Shown: positions 42,270-50,863, counted from the stretch's first letter. The stretch is 64,000 bases of DNA from Robertmurraya siralis (GCF_005502275.1 NZ_SWLZ01000004.1:233105-297104); one strand, 5' to 3'. The notes: generated from the sequence alone by a model not told the origin. Translations and numbers: made by a program.

Positions 42270-42578
42270 ATGAATAAAAAACTTACAATTGGACTAGTTA
42301 CAGGATTATTAATTAGCAATGTGGCAACAGGATATGCTTTTACAAAAACATACAGTGAAAAAAATAATATTATTAAAGAACAAGATTCAGAGATAAATAA
42401 ATTAATAGACGCTATTATCGAAAAAAACGTGTCATTAGATGATTTTAAAAATGAATTAAATACATATAAAATAGAAAATAAAGAGCTGTCTAATACTATT
42501 CAAGAGCAACAAAGTGAGATTAATACATTAAAGAAAAACTTGAGTAAGATGAAAAAGAGAGAGAAGGAGTCACCCTAG
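42270..42578 (+). CDS. Membrane/coiled-coil N-terminal part of a YorM-like protein
   Basis: ATG 42270 after GGGGAGAG. One signal/anchor helix (TIGLVTGLLISNVATGYAF) then about 65 residues of coiled coil. In YorM-type proteins the anchor and coiled coil are fused to a 3D domain. Here the frame stops 8 bases before the 3D-domain frame, which has no good ribosome site of its own, so a frameshift is likely. Confidence 0.65.
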   Translation: MNKKLTIGLVTGLLISNVATGYAFTKTYSEKNNIIKEQDSEINKLIDAIIEKNVSLDDFKNELNTYKIENKELSNTIQEQQSEINTLKKNLSKMKKREKESP

Positions 42579-42585
42579 TTCTCAA

Positions 42586-42942
42586 GTGGTGAGTAGAGGG
42601 AAACTCAATGAGGGAAGAGTTTTAAATGTATTAGCAACAGCTTATGTTTCCTTTTGTGACACAGGCTGTATTGGTAAGACAGCGACAGGAATTGATGTTT
42701 CTAAAAAAATTGATTTTGACGGATTGAGAATCATTGCGGTAGATCCAAAAGTGATTAAACTGCACTCAATTGTTAAAGTTGAAACTAAAAATGAAACATT
42801 TCTAGCTTATGCTGGCGACACAGGGGGTGACATAATTGGTCACAGGATTGATATTTTAGTGGCAGTAAGGGACACATCAAAAGCCTTTGCTTTTGGGAAA
42901 GAGACAGTGAAATTAACTGTATTAAGGGAGGGGAAAGGATAG
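42586..42942 (+). CDS. 3D-domain protein, C-terminal part of a YorM-like protein
   Basis: 118 residues. The 3D (Asp-Asp-Asp) hallmark is visible: ATAYVSFCDTG, then IAVDP and AGDTGGDIIGHRIDILV. 3D domains belong to the MltA/YabE barrel group acting on cell wall. The nearest ribosome site (GAAGGAG) is 17 bases from GTG 42586. In the upstream frame the sequence continues RSHPSSQVVSRGK, so it is probably the second half of the 42270 gene. Confidence 0.7.
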   Translation: MVSRGKLNEGRVLNVLATAYVSFCDTGCIGKTATGIDVSKKIDFDGLRIIAVDPKVIKLHSIVKVETKNETFLAYAGDTGGDIIGHRIDILVAVRDTSKAFAFGKETVKLTVLREGKG

Positions 42943-43310
42943 TGCGAATTCACTTATTTGATGTTGGCGAACAAGCAGTAATTAATCAAAATGCCATAAG
43001 TGGGCTACCAGATTTGGTTGGCTCATTAGTCACAATAGAGGAGCAATTATCGCATGGTACATATGATTACATAGTTCATTCTGAAGATAGACCATCCGCA
43101 AAAGTTAGAGAAAAAGAGTTAAACAAAGTAAATAAAGATAGATATATATTTACTCTCATTCTAGGTGATAAAATTTCAAAAGCAAATGAAGAAGAGGGGG
43201 AAATTAAACTTATTGATTATCTATATGAACAAGTTGAAATTAAGTTTCCAGATGGTAGTTATGAAGTAATCTCAGTGAACAGTGTCTTGAACAAGGATGA
43301 TTTAGAATGA
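42942..43310 (+). CDS. Hypothetical 122-residue protein
   Basis: GTG 42942 overlaps the previous stop (TAGTG), with GGGGAAAGG upstream. Mixed alpha/beta; SEDRPSAKVREKELN near the middle. Overlaps the kinase gene by 4 bases. No family recognised. Confidence 0.6.
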   Translation: MRIHLFDVGEQAVINQNAISGLPDLVGSLVTIEEQLSHGTYDYIVHSEDRPSAKVREKELNKVNKDRYIFTLILGDKISKANEEEGEIKLIDYLYEQVEIKFPDGSYEVISVNSVLNKDDLE

Positions 43311-43858
43311 AATTATTCATTTTCATGGGAGCAAGTGGATCTGGAAAAAGCACAATCCAACATTCACTCCCAATTGAATTTATGACCAATTGCACAACAA
43401 GACCTCTTAGGAAAGGGGAGATTGATGGCTACCATATAAAAAATGTCACAAAAGATGAATTTCTAAGACTTGAAAAAGAAGGTTATTTTTTTGAAACAAA
43501 TATCTACTCAGGGAATCATTATGGCACACCGCAAAATAAAGTCGATGAATTGCTGAAAGGGAAACCGTTTCATTGTACTAAAGACATAAGAGGTGTCATG
43601 GCTCTAAAAGATAGATTGGGAAATAAAGCAGTATCAATATACATAAAACCACCTTCTATAGAGGAACTAAAGAAACGTATGTTAGAGCGTGGTGACTCAG
43701 TAGAAGATATTCAAAAAAGAATCAAACATTTATTACATACAAAAGAAATGGAAAATGAAAAGTATGCTGACTATGTGATTGAAAATAATGATTTAATGGA
43801 AGCAAAGTTGGAGGCGCACAGAATTGTTATTAAAGAGTTAGTGAAAATAAATAATTAA
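43307..43858 (+). CDS. gmk: Guanylate kinase-like nucleotide kinase
   Basis: 183 residues. P-loop GASGSGKST at residues 8-16; TTRPLRKGEIDGYHI near residue 29 is the GMP-binding segment; YSGNHYGTP near residue 66 is also characteristic. The lid region is KKRMLERG near residue 124. It would convert (d)GMP to (d)GDP for phage DNA synthesis. Start ATG 43307 overlaps the previous stop. Confidence 0.9.
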   Translation: MKLFIFMGASGSGKSTIQHSLPIEFMTNCTTRPLRKGEIDGYHIKNVTKDEFLRLEKEGYFFETNIYSGNHYGTPQNKVDELLKGKPFHCTKDIRGVMALKDRLGNKAVSIYIKPPSIEELKKRMLERGDSVEDIQKRIKHLLHTKEMENEKYADYVIENNDLMEAKLEAHRIVIKELVKINN

Positions 43859-43899
43859 ATAAATAAAACGACCCTTTAGTTTGAAAGGAGGTGGTTAAA

Positions 43900-43905
43900 A
43901 TGTAA
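43900..43905 (+). other. Start-stop mini-ORF with perfect ribosome site
   Basis: AAAGGAGGTGG (43884-43894) is followed at ideal distance by ATG 43900 and immediately TAA. No gene follows until 43966, which has its own GGAGG. Similar pairs lie at 8103 and 50541. Confidence 0.45.
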
Positions 43906-43965
43906 TAAAATAATGGTATCTTGTCACCTTAGTCATTAGATAATAAATTTAATGGAGGAATTAAT

Positions 43966-44445
43966 ATGAGCTATTCAGAGAGCAGAGAGACTTATGTTGA
44001 GAGAGAATTAAACAATTGGAAAGAGAATTATATAGTAAGACCGGAACAAGAATTTTTATTGAAGTCAATGTTTGAGTTACAGCATCAGTATAAAATCACA
44101 CCTGATGAGCATGTTAAAGCTAAAAGAGATTTAATTTATACAATTCAAGATGTAATGCGAAGTTTGAAATTAGTTCCAGTATTAAACAAAGATAGATTCA
44201 AAGTATTAGTAGTTGTGGATAGCGATTATGAGAAAGTAAGAGTTTATGAGATGTTTCAAAAAATGTTTGCAGATAAAATTCTATTAGATGAAATAAATGC
44301 AACTGTTAATAGAACTCATTCTCCTAAGATCAATACTAAAGATTTTGAGATTAGAATTGAAAAAGATAATAAAAATTTATTTCGAGGCGGCATGAAAGTA
44401 GATTACATATTAAATCTATCCGGAAAAAAGTGTATTAATTACTAA
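43966..44445 (+). CDS. Hypothetical 159-residue protein
   Basis: ATG 43966 after TGGAGGA. Helical first half, then an alpha/beta segment (KVLVVVDSDYEKVRVYEMF) that recalls P-loop-lacking helicase or nucleotide-binding domains. No family recognised. Confidence 0.6.
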   Translation: MSYSESRETYVERELNNWKENYIVRPEQEFLLKSMFELQHQYKITPDEHVKAKRDLIYTIQDVMRSLKLVPVLNKDRFKVLVVVDSDYEKVRVYEMFQKMFADKILLDEINATVNRTHSPKINTKDFEIRIEKDNKNLFRGGMKVDYILNLSGKKCINY

Positions 44446-44455
44446 TTAAATATAC

Positions 44456-44486
44456 AGAGGTGGTCGTAAATGAATTGACTACCTCT
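44456..44486 (+). terminator. Hairpin after a repeat variant
   Basis: AGAGGTGGTC (44456-44465) pairs with GACTACCTCT (44477-44486). It directly follows AATTAAATATA, as in the leader hairpins at 54210, 56027 and 59361. The T tract is weak, so it may be a 5' leader stem rather than a terminator. Confidence 0.5.
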
Positions 44487-44507
44487 TTACATAAATAAAA
44501 CCTTTTA

Positions 44508-44704
44508 ATGGAATTGGTGGTAGTGTTTTGTTTCATTTTTTTTAGTGTTTTACTAGGAGTATTGATTCTCTTCTTAGTTGTTGCTTTTTATCCTATTAGA
44601 AGAGAAAACCAGAAGTATTAGCGTATGGAATTACCATAATAATTGCAATTGTTTTTGCTTGCATTGTAGGGTATGGAATATTAACAGAGGTCTTTGGATT
44701 TTAA
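44508..44704 (+). pseudogene. Frameshifted two-span membrane protein
   Basis: The first frame (44508 or GTG 44523 to TAG 44621) encodes a membrane helix (FSVLLGVLILFLVVAFY) followed by a basic loop. The next frame continues as KPEVLAYGITIIIAIVFAC, a second membrane helix, to TAA 44704, with no start of its own. One indel near 44600 would join them into a ~65-residue two-helix protein. Confidence 0.45.
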
Positions 44705-44752
44705 AATTTGTATTTTATTTAGAAATTAAATTAATAAATTGGAGTTGGTAGT

Positions 44753-45487
44753 TTGATTGAATTGAATAAAATTTATAATGAGGATTGTTTGGAAGGTATG
44801 AAAAGAATTGAAGGTAAATCAATCGATATGATTCTCTGTGATTTACCTTATCAAGTAAGTTCTCAATCATGGGATATTCAAATACCATTAAAAGAACTTT
44901 GGGAACAATATGAGAGAATTATCAAGAATAATGGTGTAATAGTATTAACTGCAACAAATCCATTTGCGAGTATTTTAGTTAATAGTAATTTAAAAATGTT
45001 TAAATATGAATGGATTTGGGATAAAGAACAGGGAACTAATCAGTTTCTTAAAGATAAACAACCACTTAGAAAACATGAACAAGTATTAGTGTTTTATAAA
45101 AATCAACCCACATATAATCCAATAATGATTCAATCTTGGAGAAGGGAAATAAAAATTAGAGCAGAGGGAAAAGATCCAATTACTGGAGTCGAGTCTAAAG
45201 AAAAAACTAATTATGATAGTAAAGGGTTAAAGTATCCTACAACAATATTACCTATTAATAGACCACATTGGAGAGAAGGTAGGTTTCATCCCACACAAAA
45301 ACCAATAGCTTTATTTAAGTATTTAATTGAAACCTATACAAATGAAAATGATATTGTTTTGGACAATTGTATGGGAAGCGGTACTACTGCTGTAGCGTGT
45401 ATAAATACACATAGGAATTTTATTGGTTTTGAACTAGATAAGGAATATCATAGATTAGCAGAAGATAGAATACATAGTCTTGTATGA
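44753..45487 (+). CDS. Third beta-class DNA methyltransferase
   Basis: 244 residues from TTG 44753. Motif IV DLPYQ near residue 29; motif I DNCMGSGTTAVA near residue 205; HPTQKPIALF before it. It aligns with the enzyme at 13509 (PLKELWEQYERIIKNNG versus PLDKLWEQYERIIKTKG) but the recognition region differs. An orphan enzyme with no adjacent nuclease. Confidence 0.9.
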   Translation: MIELNKIYNEDCLEGMKRIEGKSIDMILCDLPYQVSSQSWDIQIPLKELWEQYERIIKNNGVIVLTATNPFASILVNSNLKMFKYEWIWDKEQGTNQFLKDKQPLRKHEQVLVFYKNQPTYNPIMIQSWRREIKIRAEGKDPITGVESKEKTNYDSKGLKYPTTILPINRPHWREGRFHPTQKPIALFKYLIETYTNENDIVLDNCMGSGTTAVACINTHRNFIGFELDKEYHRLAEDRIHSLV

Positions 45488-45542
45488 TTATTACATATAA
45501 TTAATATAAAAGTATGTTTTTAATAGAAAGGAAGTGAACAGA

Positions 45543-45920
45543 TTGGAGTGTAATTTATCAGAATGTCAGTGGTACGCTTTTGGTTCTTGTTGTCCAGAGA
45601 GCGAAGAAATTTTCCATGAAGCAGTTCCTAATAGTAAAGATTGTCCACATTACTTTGATTTAAAAAGTGCTGCCGAAGCTGAAAGAAAAGACATGATAAA
45701 AGGAATTAAATATGTATTTAACGAAATCGGCAATCCTTTGAAGCAAAAACACGTTGAAGAATTAAATGAAATGGATGGTATTAAATTATGGAATACTTAC
45801 GATATGGCATTTAAGCTATTAGAATCACACTTAAGATGTAAAACTCTCGATGAGATACTGGATGAGGTCAATGAGCATGGTGTCGAATGGGTAAGAGAAA
45901 AGTATAAATTAATTAAATAA
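45543..45920 (+). CDS. Hypothetical 125-residue Cys-containing protein
   Basis: TTG 45543 has 8-base spacing from AAAGGAAG; GTG 45534 touches it. Four to five Cys in the first 35 residues (ECNLSECQWYAFGSCCPES) suggest a metal site. The C-terminal half is helical. The TTTTAATAG leader precedes it. No family recognised. Confidence 0.55.
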   Translation: MECNLSECQWYAFGSCCPESEEIFHEAVPNSKDCPHYFDLKSAAEAERKDMIKGIKYVFNEIGNPLKQKHVEELNEMDGIKLWNTYDMAFKLLESHLRCKTLDEILDEVNEHGVEWVREKYKLIK

Positions 45921-45995
45921 ATATATATATATATATATAACGGCGAATTTATAAGAATATAAGAAAAATAAATTAATATTGAATGAGGTGATGTT

Positions 45996-46712
45996 ATCAA
46001 ACGGTATCTCGTTATTAGTGATATTCATGGCTGCTATGAAGAGTTTAATAAATTATTAGGATTGGTAAAATACAAGTCGGCTGAAGACCAGTTAATCCTG
46101 CTTGGAGATTACATAGATAGAGGTAAAGATAATAAAAAAGTAATTGAATTTATACAAGAATTAGTGAGATATGGAGTAATAGCACTTAGAGGAAATCACG
46201 ATCAGCTATTCCTAGATTATGTGAAAAGACCACATATTTACACAAATGTTTATAACTATCTTCAAAATGGTGGACATACAACATTAAAAAATTACATAAA
46301 AGATTTCGATACATATGTCTGGTGCGATGAATCGTATCAACAGTGGGCAAAGGAAATCATGCTGCAATATGGTGATGATGTGGAGTTTCTTGATTCATTA
46401 CCTTATTATCATGAAACGGAAGATTACATATTTGTTCACGCTGGAATTAATACTCATTTAAAGGATTGGAAAAACACTACGAATGAAGAGTTTATATGGA
46501 TTAGAGGTCGATTCTTAAATTATGATCATGGATTAGATAAAACTGTAGTTCATGGACATTCGCCCACTATCAATATTCATAATAGCTACGATATTTATTT
46601 CGGAAATAAGAAAATAAATATTGATGGCGCATGTGCTTACGGTGGTCAGTTGAATTGCTTGGAGATTAAGGATGGGGAATATAGACAGTATCATGTTAAG
46701 AAAAATAATTAA
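45996..46712 (+). CDS. Serine/threonine-type metallophosphatase, apparent ATC start
   Basis: About 238 residues. Motifs SDIHGCYEEF near residue 8, LLGDYIDRG near residue 34, RGNHDQL near residue 64 and HGHSP near residue 189 are those of the PrpE/ApaH/lambda-phosphatase group of two-metal phosphoesterases. The conserved front (IKRYLVISDIHG) reads back only to ATC 45996, placed correctly behind GAGGTGAT; in-frame TGA lies just upstream. Starting at ATG 46062 would delete the first metal-binding motif. So ATC is probably used or is a mutated ATG. Confidence 0.85.
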   Translation: MKRYLVISDIHGCYEEFNKLLGLVKYKSAEDQLILLGDYIDRGKDNKKVIEFIQELVRYGVIALRGNHDQLFLDYVKRPHIYTNVYNYLQNGGHTTLKNYIKDFDTYVWCDESYQQWAKEIMLQYGDDVEFLDSLPYYHETEDYIFVHAGINTHLKDWKNTTNEEFIWIRGRFLNYDHGLDKTVVHGHSPTINIHNSYDIYFGNKKINIDGACAYGGQLNCLEIKDGEYRQYHVKKNN

Positions 46713-46728
46713 ATAAGGGGATGATTGA

Positions 46729-47193
46729 ATGCGGATTTCTCATTACAAAACTATAACAGAAACAAGAGAAAAAGAAACAGGATATACGGCTATTTGCAAT
46801 ATGTGTGGAAAAGAAAATATTTTTGAAGAAAATGACGATTCTTTGAATGATGATACTCAGCATATTGAATTGCATTTTGGTTATGGGTCTAAATTTGATA
46901 TGGAAAGATGGAGTTTTGATTTATGCGATGATTGTTTAATTGAAATTGTAAAACAGTTCAAATATGTCCCTGAAGGATTTTATGAGGATTCAAGTCTGAA
47001 TCTTACACCCGAAGAACACCAAAAAATATTTGATAATTGGAAAGAAACGGGTGAATGGGAAGAATTGAAATTTAAGAGTTATGAGGAAATAGTTGCATTG
47101 AACAATGGTTGGTATCCTGTTGATTTGATTAATGAAGCTATTAAAAAATATTATCCAGACAAGCCTGAGTTGATACCACCTAGTGAAGATTAA
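46729..47193 (+). CDS. Hypothetical 154-residue zinc-binding protein
   Basis: ATG 46729 after AGGGGATG. CNMCGKEN near residue 23 and CDDC near residue 66 are two CxxC pairs framing a beta domain. The acidic C-terminus is Pro-rich. No family recognised. The stop overlaps a repeat copy (47193). Confidence 0.6.
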   Translation: MRISHYKTITETREKETGYTAICNMCGKENIFEENDDSLNDDTQHIELHFGYGSKFDMERWSFDLCDDCLIEIVKQFKYVPEGFYEDSSLNLTPEEHQKIFDNWKETGEWEELKFKSYEEIVALNNGWYPVDLINEAIKKYYPDKPELIPPSED

Positions 47194-47315
47194 TTAAATT
47201 AATAATGTAAAAATTAAATCAATAATAGTGACTAGCATTCTATCTAATTACTATATATTGATATGAAAATGTAATAAAATCGATGTTTTATCTTATTTAA
47301 AAGGGGATTGATAGT

Positions 47316-47834
47316 TTGAATAAAGAAAAATTATTAAGTAGCAAGTCAAACGAATGGGAAACTCCAAAAGATTTATTTGAGAAATTAAATAAAGAATGGA
47401 ATTTTACTCTTGATCCTTCTTGTCGGGATTACAATGCAACTTGTTTAAAGTATTATACGATGGAAACAGATGGACTATCAAAAAGTTGGGAAGGAGAAAC
47501 AGCGTTCTGTAATCCTCCATATGGACAAGAATTAGGTAGATGGATTAAAAAATGTTCGGAAGAAGGTGAACACGCAACGGTAGTAATGCTAGTTCCAAGT
47601 AGAACAGATACAAAAGCAATGCAAGAATATTGTCTAAACAAAGCTAAAGCAGTGTGTTTTGTAAAAGGTAGATTAAAATTTATTAATCGTTTATTCCCTT
47701 CTTGGAGAGAAGATGGAAATTTCAAAGTATCTCCAGCCCCTTTCCCTTCGCTCTTAGCTGTATTTGGAACAGAAAACTTAACCGAAGGTCAAATTAAACT
47801 GTTAAATTCATTGGGTCATACAATGATTAATTAA
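47316..47834 (+). CDS. Phage-type DNA N6-adenine methyltransferase (Dam, PF05869-like)
   Basis: 172 residues from TTG 47316. The family signature is clear: SNEWETPKDLFEKLNKEW near residue 8, LDPSCRDYNATC near residue 31, CNPPYGQELGRW near residue 63 and VMLVPSRTDTKAM. NPPY is the catalytic motif. This family methylates adenine in phage DNA. Fourth methyltransferase of the window. Confidence 0.9.
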   Translation: MNKEKLLSSKSNEWETPKDLFEKLNKEWNFTLDPSCRDYNATCLKYYTMETDGLSKSWEGETAFCNPPYGQELGRWIKKCSEEGEHATVVMLVPSRTDTKAMQEYCLNKAKAVCFVKGRLKFINRLFPSWREDGNFKVSPAPFPSLLAVFGTENLTEGQIKLLNSLGHTMIN

Positions 47835-47886
47835 ATATGCATACTAAGATAAAATCAAGATTTTAATAGAATAGGAGGTACTTCAA

Positions 47887-48072
47887 CTGACAAAAGAACT
47901 TATTAATCTTTTAACTGACCTTGGGATAACTGTTTCTGACAATAATGGAGAAATGAAATCATTAGGAAATGTGCTAGAGGAAATGCAAAGTATTTGGACA
48001 AAGTTAGATGAGGGACAAAGATCTAAAGCAGTTGCAATCTTGCTAGATAACAGTTGCAATTATGTTAGATAA
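47887..48072 (+). CDS. Hypothetical 61-residue protein with CTG start
   Basis: AGGAGG lies exactly 8 bases before CTG 47887, after which a clean frame runs 61 codons to TAA 48072 (LTKELINLLTDLGITVSD). The leader TTTTAATAGA precedes the site. The fragment GQRSKAVAILLDN resembles phage tape-measure repeats (x-RSKAVAILxD), a pattern common in phage tape proteins. No ATG, GTG or TTG fits the ribosome site. Confidence 0.6.
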   Translation: MTKELINLLTDLGITVSDNNGEMKSLGNVLEEMQSIWTKLDEGQRSKAVAILLDNSCNYVR

Positions 48073-48115
48073 TTAAATCAAAAGATAACACTTTATTATA
48101 AAGGAGAAATGAAAC

Positions 48116-48691
48116 ATGAATAAACGAATAGATGTGATGGTTGACATAGAAACACTAGGTAAAGCATCCGATGCTACGATATTTCAAATTGCTGCGATTG
48201 CATTTGACATTGAAACAGGAGAACACTTAGCCAAGTTCAATCAAATTGCAAATATTGAGGAAGAAACATATTTGAGAGTAGATGGATCAACTTTAAAATG
48301 GTGGCTGAATACGAATAAAGAGCTACTGACTGAATTACTCAATAAAGGAAAAGGTACTCCAGAAGAATTGCTTGAAAATTTTCATAAGTGGCTTACATTT
48401 ATTTCAGATGATACGAAGAACATTCACTTATGGGGCAATGGAATCCTATTTGATAATAAAATGATCCAGCAACAGTTAGATGATGCATATTTAGGGTATC
48501 CAATTTACTACAAAAATGATAGAGATGTTAGAACGCTTGTTGATTTAGCCGGTAAAAAACTAGGTATTACTGAGAAAGAATTAAAAGATAAATATAACGA
48601 TGATACATTAACTCACCATGACGCCTTTGATGATGTAAAGTATCAAATCAACTTAGTTGTGGGTTGTTATAATTTACTGATTAATAATTAA
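48116..48691 (+). CDS. DEDDh 3'-5' exonuclease (ExoVIII/DexA-like)
   Basis: 191 residues. DIETLG at residues 10-15 gives the first DxE; LWGNGILFDNKM near residue 105 the second Asp; HHDAFDDV near residue 165 the His and last Asp. This matches the DexA/Rv2179c-type exonuclease family. It may degrade single-stranded DNA or RNA or recycle host nucleotides. Start ATG 48116 after AAAGGAG. Confidence 0.85.
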   Translation: MNKRIDVMVDIETLGKASDATIFQIAAIAFDIETGEHLAKFNQIANIEEETYLRVDGSTLKWWLNTNKELLTELLNKGKGTPEELLENFHKWLTFISDDTKNIHLWGNGILFDNKMIQQQLDDAYLGYPIYYKNDRDVRTLVDLAGKKLGITEKELKDKYNDDTLTHHDAFDDVKYQINLVVGCYNLLINN

Positions 48692-48739
48692 ATACATATA
48701 TTTACAAAACTTCAATTTCATTTAGAAAGGAGGAACAAC

Positions 48740-48991
48740 TTGAAATATACAGCACGAATCATCAAAAATGGAGAAATATTGCAACTGAATATTAAAGCTG
48801 AAAATGAGTCACAAGCAAGAAGTATTCTTGAAGCTGATTATAATCCAGATGATATTTTAGAAATTGTTAAATTTAACAGAAAATCAACTTCTGAAGCATG
48901 TAAACAAACTGCCTACGATAAGGCGTGGAGACGAAAGGGAACACCGTACATAAAGAATGTAAATGGAAAGTCAATAATGATTTTCTCATAA
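48740..48991 (+). CDS. Hypothetical 83-residue protein
   Basis: TTG 48740 after AAAGGAGG. Beta-alpha front (YTARIIKNGEILQLNIKAEN) and a basic C-terminal half. No family recognised. Confidence 0.6.
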   Translation: MKYTARIIKNGEILQLNIKAENESQARSILEADYNPDDILEIVKFNRKSTSEACKQTAYDKAWRRKGTPYIKNVNGKSIMIFS

Positions 48992-49020
48992 TAGATAATT
49001 AAATAAAAGTAGGTGATTGA

Positions 49021-49593
49021 TTGTCAGCGACAAACAGAGGAAGTAAACGTGTAGAATCAGACTTTTATGCAACGCCTTTAAATGTTATAGATAACTTATT
49101 GTCACATCACCAGTTAAAAGATGGTATTATACTTGAACCATCGGCAGGTAATGGAAATTTCATAAGATCAATTAGAAATAATGGATATATTAATAATGTT
49201 ATAGCAAATGAATTGAGAACTGAGGAAATTAATAATCTATTAAATTCAGGAGCAAATATAGTTACCAATATGGACTATTTGTCAGATGAGTTTGAAATCC
49301 CAAATATTGATAATAAGAAAGTGGAAACTGTCATTGGTAATCCTCCATTCAGTTTAGCTAAAGAGTTTCTTGAGGTTACATTTAATCGTTTTCCTAATGC
49401 AGAGATAATTATGCTACTGAGATTAGCTTTTCTTGAAAGTAAAAAGAGATATGACTTTTGGAAGAAACATCCTGTTAGTAAATTATACGTATTAAGTGAA
49501 CGTCCTTCATTTACAGGTAGAGGAACGGACGCAACTGCTTATTGTTTCATGGTATGGAATAAATCCAGTACACAGGAAATTAGGGTGATATAA
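49021..49593 (+). CDS. NPPF-type methyltransferase-like protein
   Basis: 190 residues from TTG 49021 after GTAGGTGATTG. DFYATPLNVID near residue 15, LEPSAGNGNFIRSI near residue 39 (motif I) and VIGNPPFSLAKEFL near residue 104 (motif IV) are the pattern of adenine-specific methyltransferases. LLRLAFLESKKRYDFW follows, as in phage methylase-like proteins. It lacks a clear target-recognition domain, so it may modify something other than DNA. Fifth methyltransferase-type gene. Confidence 0.75.
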   Translation: MSATNRGSKRVESDFYATPLNVIDNLLSHHQLKDGIILEPSAGNGNFIRSIRNNGYINNVIANELRTEEINNLLNSGANIVTNMDYLSDEFEIPNIDNKKVETVIGNPPFSLAKEFLEVTFNRFPNAEIIMLLRLAFLESKKRYDFWKKHPVSKLYVLSERPSFTGRGTDATAYCFMVWNKSSTQEIRVI

Positions 49594-49781
49594 TGAGCGA
49601 ACAAACTAAACAAGAGTTGATAGAACTGAGCAATCAGCTAGAGGATCAAATATATAATCTCAATAGTTTTGTAGAAAATAATGAAGATATTAATCATGAT
49701 ACTTGGTATCTGATTGATACTTTTATTAGCGAAGCAAACATGACTTTATCAAAAATACAAGAAATTTTAAATTATTCCTAA
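49593..49781 (+). CDS. Hypothetical 62-residue helical protein
   Basis: ATG 49593 overlaps the previous stop (TAATG). Helical and acidic (TKQELIELSNQLEDQIYNLN), likely a coiled coil. Coupled to the methyltransferase-like gene. Confidence 0.6.
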   Translation: MSEQTKQELIELSNQLEDQIYNLNSFVENNEDINHDTWYLIDTFISEANMTLSKIQEILNYS

Positions 49782-49787
49782 TTAACA

Positions 49788-49816
49788 TTGACAATAATAA
49801 ATTAAATAAATATAAT
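49788..49816 (+). promoter_or_regulatory. Consensus promoter formed by the repeat element
   Basis: TTGACA (49788-49793), exactly 17 bases, TATAAT (49811-49816): a perfect sigma-A match. The repeat copy 49801-49812 fills the spacer and enters the -10. Confidence 0.9.
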
Positions 49817-49938
49817 AAATTTATATTAAAGTAGTTAGTGTTATGAATGATTATTTTATAAAAAAATTCTTTACACTTGATAAATTCATATTAATTAGTA
49901 TAATTACATTACTAGAACATTTGTTTGGTGGTGTGATT

Positions 49939-50340
49939 ATGAGAGGTTTTATTCCTAATGAATTAATGAATGCCATTTATGATAAAATTTATCTCGATCT
50001 AGAAGTTCATATTCTAAATTCAAAGTTACATAAAGCGGAAGATAAAGGTATGAAAGATAATGCAGAATATCTCAACAAATTAATATTAGATGTTATTGCA
50101 CAAAGACGGGAAGTTAGTCATTATCTTCATAAAAATGGAGTTAAAATACAAGAACCAATTGAAGATACAGATGGAGAATTTATTACATATAAATACTCTG
50201 TATCAATTAATGGTGGATACAATGAGGGTCAAATAAGATTTTGGAGATGTGCAATTCGCAATAATTTACAAGAGCGAATGAATAAATATTTTAAGAAAGG
50301 TGTATATAGTGAACGGGAATATTTGCATGATTTGCAATGA
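49939..50340 (+). CDS. Hypothetical 133-residue protein
   Basis: ATG 49939 follows GGTGGTGTG and begins MRGFIPNELMNAIYDKIY. The frame is also open from ATG 49843, which would add a hydrophobic segment but has a weak ribosome site. Helical, charged. No family recognised. Confidence 0.55.
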   Translation: MRGFIPNELMNAIYDKIYLDLEVHILNSKLHKAEDKGMKDNAEYLNKLILDVIAQRREVSHYLHKNGVKIQEPIEDTDGEFITYKYSVSINGGYNEGQIRFWRCAIRNNLQERMNKYFKKGVYSEREYLHDLQ

Positions 50341-50512
50341 ATTGAATACTGGAGATGTCCAGACAGTTAGGATATCTCACGATCGAGAAAAGTACGAATT
50401 AATAGGTCATGTTTCTTGTACTGATGATATTTACAAAAAAATAAAAACGATCAAGAACATTGAAAATAAAAATATAAACCGAGTTTTAAAAGAGATAAGA
50501 TTTAAAAAATAG
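50309..50512 (+). CDS. Hypothetical 67-residue protein
   Basis: GTG 50309 is 8 bases from AAAGG; ATG 50327 is an alternative. CMICNE at the start may pair with HVSC near residue 35 for a metal site. Overlaps the previous gene by 32 bases. Basic C-terminus. Confidence 0.5.
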   Translation: MNGNICMICNELNTGDVQTVRISHDREKYELIGHVSCTDDIYKKIKTIKNIENKNINRVLKEIRFKK

Positions 50513-50540
50513 CCAAATACTCTCAAAGGGGGTGGTTATT

Positions 50541-50546
50541 ATGTGA
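50541..50546 (+). other. Start-stop mini-ORF (ATG TGA)
   Basis: AAAGGGGGTGG (50525-50535) precedes ATG 50541, which is followed at once by TGA. An exact repeat copy lies 23 bases downstream (50569). Confidence 0.4.
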
Positions 50547-50602
50547 ACTTAAAGCATATAAAATATAAATTAAATTAATATGATTATAAGGAGATTGATA
50601 TT

Positions 50603-50839
50603 TTGAGTAAGAATAATCGCAAGAATTTTGGGTTACTAGGAGATCCAATTGAATTTAAAAATGTTCCTAAAGAGCGTAAATTTAATCCTTTGAAGAAGTA
50701 TTATGCGTCTATTTTCTTGGAAGGTTCTAGTAAACTTGTTACCTATGAATCTAAGCAAAGAAGCGAGGCAGTTAGTTATTTTAATAAAATAGCTCGACTT
50801 GAAAATGGACATGTTGAGGTAGTAGGGGTGTTTAAATAA
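50603..50839 (+). CDS. Hypothetical 78-residue protein
   Basis: TTG 50603 after AAGGAGATTG. Basic front (KNNRKNFGLLGDPIEFKNV), beta-alpha body. No family recognised. Confidence 0.6.
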   Translation: MSKNNRKNFGLLGDPIEFKNVPKERKFNPLKKYYASIFLEGSSKLVTYESKQRSEAVSYFNKIARLENGHVEVVGVFK

Positions 50840-50863
50840 CTAATATAATAAGAAGGTGTCGCA

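Noticed and set aside
42540..42600. Programmed +1 ribosomal frameshift joining the coiled-coil and 3D-domain frames
   Set aside because: No recognised slippery site with a stop codon or pseudoknot was found; an ordinary indel explains it better.
45920..45945. Short (AT)n run
   Set aside because: A simple-sequence tract of about 16 bases next to a repeat copy; no evidence that it is an origin or hot spot.
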